Source: an uncultured Spirochaetaceae bacterium
Lineage (GTDB): Bacteria > Spirochaetota > Spirochaetia > Treponematales > Treponemataceae
NCBI GenBank assembly: GCA_902773215.1
Contig: CACYDQ010000151.1
Location: 1 to 7,194, forward strand
Direction of reading: 5' to 3'
DNA: 7,194 bases
Below the pieces are notes generated by a model. The model was not told where the DNA came from. It worked only from the letters and a program-made list of their open reading frames with translations, and ran no database searches. Shown one piece after another: positions 4,485 through 7,194 of the stretch. Position 1 is the first letter of the stretch, and every line of letters begins with the position of its first letter. The translations under genes and the position numbers were made by a program.

Positions 4485-6257
4485 ATGGACGTATCACAAG
4501 CGTTTGACTCCCTGAACGCCGAGGTTTGGGGAGTATGGTTCCTGATTGGCGCGGCCCTCGTCTTCTGGATGCAGGCCGGCTTCGCCATGGTGGAGGCGGG
4601 ATTCACCCGCGCCAAGAACACCGGCAACATCATCATGAAGAACCTGATGGACTTCTGCATCGGTACGGTGATGTGGTTTGTCATCGGAGCGAGCTTCATG
4701 CTCAGCTACACCGACCCCGTGACCGGCGAGGTCAGCAAGGGCATCTGGTCATTCCTGGGAAAGCCCGGCTTCAGCGTGTTCACCGAGTACGCGACGTTCG
4801 ACTTCTCCGGCTTCGTGTTCAACCTGGTCTTCTGCGCGACGACGGCGACAATCGTCTCCGGCGCGATGGCAGAGCGCACCAAGTTCAGCACCTACTGCAT
4901 CTACTCCGCGATAATCTCCGGATTCATCTACCCGATTGAGGCCCACTGGACCTGGGGCGGCGGATTCCTCGCCGAGTGGGGCTTCCATGACTACGCGGGA
5001 AGCGCCTGCATCCACATGGTCGGCGGCATCTGCGCCCTCATCGGTGCGGCCATGCTCGGCCCGCGTCTCGGCAAGTTCAGCCGCGACAAGTCCGGCAAGG
5101 TAACCGGCGTGCACGGCTTCCCCGGACACAACATCGCGATGGGCGCGCTCGGCGTGTTCATCCTCTGGCTGGGCTGGTACGGCTTCAACGGTGCGGCCGC
5201 GACGGACGTACCCACCCTCGGTTCCGTCTTCCTGACCACGACGGTTGCCCCTGCGGTCGCCACGGTCGTCGCAATGCTCTTCACCTGGATAAAATATGGC
5301 AAGCCCGACGTGTCCATGTGCCTCAACGCCTCGCTTGCGGGCCTTGTCGCCATCACCGCCCCCTGTGACGTCACGGACTGCGCGGGCGCGGCGATAATCG
5401 GCGCGGTCGGCGGCCTGCTCGTCATCTTCGGCGTATGGCTCCTGGACTACAAGCTGCACATTGACGACCCGGTCGGCGCGGTCGGCGTGCACATGATGAA
5501 CGGTATCTGGGGAACGATTGCGGTCGGACTCTTCGCGACCAAGACCGCCCCGGGATTCGAGCTTGCGGGAATCGAGGAGGGCGTCTTCTACGGCGGAGGC
5601 CTTGCCCAGCTCGGAAAACAGTTCGGGGGTATGTTCATCATCATCGCGTGGACAATCGTCACCATCGTGATAGCCTTCCTTATACTGAAGAAGACAATCG
5701 GGCTCCGCGTCACCGCCGAGGAGGAAATCCTGGGACTGGACAAGCTGGAGCACGGCCTTGCCTCAAGCTACGCTGGATTCTCCATCCCCTACACGGCGGA
5801 GGAGGTCGAGGAGGCAAAGGAGGCGGGCGTGTCCCTGCCGGGCAACTCCACGGTGTCCGTCGCGGAGGCGATTCCGGTCATCAAGGCTTCCAGCGTGGGC
5901 AACAAGCTGTCCGAGGTCATCATCATCACCCGGCAGAACAAGTTCGACGCGCTCAAGAAAGCGCTCAACGCGGTCGGAATCACCGGCATGACCGTCAGCA
6001 ACGTCATGGGCTGCGGCTACCAGAAAGGCGAGAGCGAGTTCTACCGCGGCGCGCCGGTAGACATCCACCTGCTGCCCAAAATCAAGGTTGAGGTCTTCGT
6101 GTCCAAGGTGCCTGTCGCGCACGTCATAGAGGCCGCCCGCAAGGCCCTCTACACCGGCCACATCGGCGACGGAAAGATTTTCGTCCTCGGCGTGGAGGAT
6201 GTGGTCAAGGTCCGCACGGGCGAGAGCGGCTACGACGCCCTGCAGGACAAAGAGTAA
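4485..6257 (+). CDS. amt: Ammonium transporter with fused C-terminal PII (GlnB/GlnK-type) domain
   Basis: The 590-residue protein joins an inner-membrane Amt/Rh channel (about 10-425) to a complete PII signalling domain (about 474-587). Channel landmarks in E. coli AmtB terms: F107 as F116, W148 as W157, D160 as D169, twin histidines H168 and H318 as H177 and H336, and F215 as F234. S219 of the outer ammonium site is Ala. The conserved cytoplasmic tail GLRVTAEEEILGLD precedes a 50-residue linker. The PII part has the T-loop QKGESEFYRGAPVD and the nucleotide-binding TGHIGDGKIFV, but the position of uridylylated Tyr51 is V525. The ATG at 4485 was chosen because AAGGAG lies 7 nt upstream and the channel begins there with EVWGVWFLIGAALVF; an in-frame ATG at 4341 lies inside terminator 1. 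There is no obvious cleaved signal peptide. It should conduct ammonium, with PII gating in cis according to ATP/ADP/2-oxoglutarate. Confidence 0.95.
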   Translation: MDVSQAFDSLNAEVWGVWFLIGAALVFWMQAGFAMVEAGFTRAKNTGNIIMKNLMDFCIGTVMWFVIGASFMLSYTDPVTGEVSKGIWSFLGKPGFSVFTEYATFDFSGFVFNLVFCATTATIVSGAMAERTKFSTYCIYSAIISGFIYPIEAHWTWGGGFLAEWGFHDYAGSACIHMVGGICALIGAAMLGPRLGKFSRDKSGKVTGVHGFPGHNIAMGALGVFILWLGWYGFNGAAATDVPTLGSVFLTTTVAPAVATVVAMLFTWIKYGKPDVSMCLNASLAGLVAITAPCDVTDCAGAAIIGAVGGLLVIFGVWLLDYKLHIDDPVGAVGVHMMNGIWGTIAVGLFATKTAPGFELAGIEEGVFYGGGLAQLGKQFGGMFIIIAWTIVTIVIAFLILKKTIGLRVTAEEEILGLDKLEHGLASSYAGFSIPYTAEEVEEAKEAGVSLPGNSTVSVAEAIPVIKASSVGNKLSEVIIITRQNKFDALKKALNAVGITGMTVSNVMGCGYQKGESEFYRGAPVDIHLLPKIKVEVFVSKVPVAHVIEAARKALYTGHIGDGKIFVLGVEDVVKVRTGESGYDALQDKE

Positions 6258-6269
6258 AACAGCAGCTTT

Positions 6270-6308
6270 CCGGCTTGTTCGCAGTCGCGTGCAAGCCGGT
6301 TTTCTTTT
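6270..6308 (+). terminator. amt terminator, first of a tandem pair
   Basis: Arms CCGGCTTG (6270-6277) and CAAGCCGG (6292-6299) pair perfectly, with an inner CGC-AGTC-GCG (6280-6289). TTTTCTTTT follows. It starts 12 nt after the amt stop. Confidence 0.85.
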
Positions 6309-6311
6309 GTG

Positions 6312-6352
6312 AACCAGCTTGTGCACAATCGCATACAAGCTGGTTTTCTTTT
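6312..6352 (+). terminator. amt terminator, second of a tandem pair
   Basis: Arms AACCAGCTTGT (6312-6322) and ACAAGCTGGTT (6335-6345) give an 11-bp stem followed by TTTTCTTTT. It is a diverged copy of the preceding terminator, shifted by 44 bp, with the same TTTTCTTTTGTG tail. Confidence 0.85.
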
Positions 6353-6425
6353 GTGTACATAACGATTCCTGTTTGCTGGCGGCGGTCCTGCGTTACCTGC
6401 CTTTGTCCGGTTTGTTTTACCAGGT

Positions 6426-6872
6426 ATGAGAACGATATGCAGATTTTCCGTCCTGTTCGCCATTGCCCTTGCGGCATCTTTGTTGCCTGTCTCCTGCGCG
6501 GGCAACCGGGGCAGGGAGCCGGAGCCGTCCGGCGGCACTGGCAAGGAGCCCGGAGCGGGCGGGGCTGACGAGATTGGCAGGCAGCCCCTGGGCAGGTCAT
6601 CCGGCAAGCCCGAGTACACATCCAACACCCTGCTGATGAGCCTGAACGACGGCTTTTACGAGGAGGACGTGTACGCCCTCGCCTCCAAGTATGACATGGA
6701 GATTCTGTACCTGTACCAGAATTTCAATATGTGCGCCGCCAAGCTGCCCCGCGACTATTCCGACGCGGAGTTCAAGGTGCTTTTCAAGCAGCTTGAGAAG
6801 GAGCCGATCGTCCTCTCCGCAGAGCGCGACGGCATTATGTACCTGTACGATTCCGGCCCCGGCCCGAAGTGA
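6426..6872 (+). CDS. Small lipoprotein with subtilisin-propeptide (I9)-like domain
   Basis: The 148-residue product begins with a basic N-terminus and hydrophobic stretch (FSVLFAIALAASLL) ending in LPVSC, with Cys24 as probable lipidation site. The lipobox is relaxed, with Leu at -4 and Pro at -3, as accepted in spirochaetes. A Gly/Pro/charged linker (about 25-62) follows. The rest (about 66-143), from NTLLMSLNDGFYEEDVYALASKY to RDGIMYLYD, has the length and strand-helix-strand-strand-helix-strand pattern of peptidase inhibitor I9 / subtilisin propeptide domains, including a YLYQNFNMCAAKL core strand. No protease domain is attached. It could be a surface or periplasmic protease inhibitor or chaperone; this is a by-eye fold resemblance. 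The ribosome site is weak (AGG close to the ATG) and no clear promoter was found. The gene stands alone after the amt terminators and converges on the GGDEF gene, 18 bp away. Confidence 0.8.
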   Translation: MRTICRFSVLFAIALAASLLPVSCAGNRGREPEPSGGTGKEPGAGGADEIGRQPLGRSSGKPEYTSNTLLMSLNDGFYEEDVYALASKYDMEILYLYQNFNMCAAKLPRDYSDAEFKVLFKQLEKEPIVLSAERDGIMYLYDSGPGPK

Positions 6873-6890
6873 AACTGAATCAGGGGCCCG

Positions 6891-7194
6891 TCAGCTGCGG
6901 CGGGCTTCCCGCTTCCGCTCGTACATCTTTTTGTCGGCGGCAGTCAGCAGCCCCTTCAGGGTCTTGAACTCCTTCCGGTAGCGCTCGTAGCCGATGCTCA
7001 GCGATATCGTGTAGGGCAGGGACTTTTCCGCGCACTTCTTGGCGACCGCGACCTTGAGCATGGTGCAGAAGCCCTCCGCCTGCTCGTCGGACCAGAACAT
7101 GCCCCCCAGGACGAACTCGTCCCCGCCGAAGCGGCAGAGCATGCACTTGTCGGCGTACTTGGCGCAGGCCTCGCGCAGGGCCTCCGCCGTCACC
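6891..7194 (-). CDS. GGDEF-domain protein (diguanylate cyclase), C-terminal part
   Basis: About 100 residues of the C-terminal part of a GGDEF domain are visible; the gene enters from the right edge. CRFGGDEFVLGG carries an intact GGDEF active-site motif (visible residues 23-27). ISLSIGY and LLTAADKKMYERKRE are the usual later landmarks of the fold. The family makes cyclic di-GMP from two GTP in the cytoplasm, often under a sensory N-terminal domain, which is not visible here. The product-inhibition site RxxD expected five residues before GGDEF reads ADKC, so that allosteric site seems absent. The protein ends soon after the domain with a basic tail. It converges with the lipoprotein gene and no terminator is visible in the 18-bp gap. 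Confidence 0.9.
   Translation of the reverse strand, partial: VTAEALREACAKYADKCMLCRFGGDEFVLGGMFWSDEQAEGFCTMLKVAVAKKCAEKSLPYTISLSIGYERYRKEFKTLKGLLTAADKKMYERKREARRS

Noticed and set aside
4749..5753. Long minus-strand open frame opposite amt
   Set aside because: Acidic and basic low-complexity translation; the plus strand carries the full Amt signature.
6873..6890. Bidirectional terminator between the convergent lipoprotein and GGDEF genes
   Set aside because: Only 18 bp with a short GGGGCCC-type symmetry and no T-tract.

Overview
This 7.2-kb, GC-rich bacterial window looks like chromosome from an anaerobe. Supporting signs are an iron-sulphur [FeFe]-hydrogenase-like gene, an ammonium transporter fused to its own PII protein, a DUF3791/DUF3990 gene pair of the kind common in gut and rumen anaerobes, and a relaxed lipobox. 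A high-GC Treponema or other Spirochaetota is my best guess, but nothing in the window proves it.

Layout. (1) 1-476, minus: the first part of a [FeFe]-hydrogenase-like protein, broken by an in-frame TAG and running off the left edge, with a good promoter at 530-557. (2) 561-1761, minus: a lower-GC block of three small overlapping genes (DUF3791-like, DUF3990-like ADP-ribosyltransferase-type, and an 82-residue unknown). It is flanked by two ~37-bp direct repeats; the right copy is the 3' end of the next gene. (3) 1732-4208, minus: purB (adenylosuccinate lyase) followed 11 nt later by a Gfo/Idh/MocA-type oxidoreductase, probably one operon. (4) 4209-4484: divergent intergenic region with a promoter reading right and two tandem intrinsic terminators inside the leader of the next gene. 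(5) 4485-6257, plus: an Amt channel carrying a C-terminal PII (GlnB/GlnK-type) domain, followed by two tandem terminators. (6) 6426-6872, plus: a small lipoprotein with a domain resembling subtilisin propeptides. (7) 6891-7194, minus: the C-terminal part of a GGDEF diguanylate cyclase entering from the right edge, convergent with the lipoprotein gene.

The most distinctive biology is at the transporter locus. The leader holds four complementary segments (AAAGGCG / CGCCTTT / AAAGGCG / CGCCTTT) that can form either two terminators or one mutually exclusive antiterminator. The transporter also carries its regulator in cis, and that PII domain lacks the tyrosine used for uridylylation. The second notable structure is the direct-repeat-bounded three-gene block, which looks like a non-autonomous element or cassette inserted at the 3' end of the oxidoreductase gene.

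No tRNA, rRNA, CRISPR array, transposase or integrase was seen. No gene-free stretch exceeds 300 bases.
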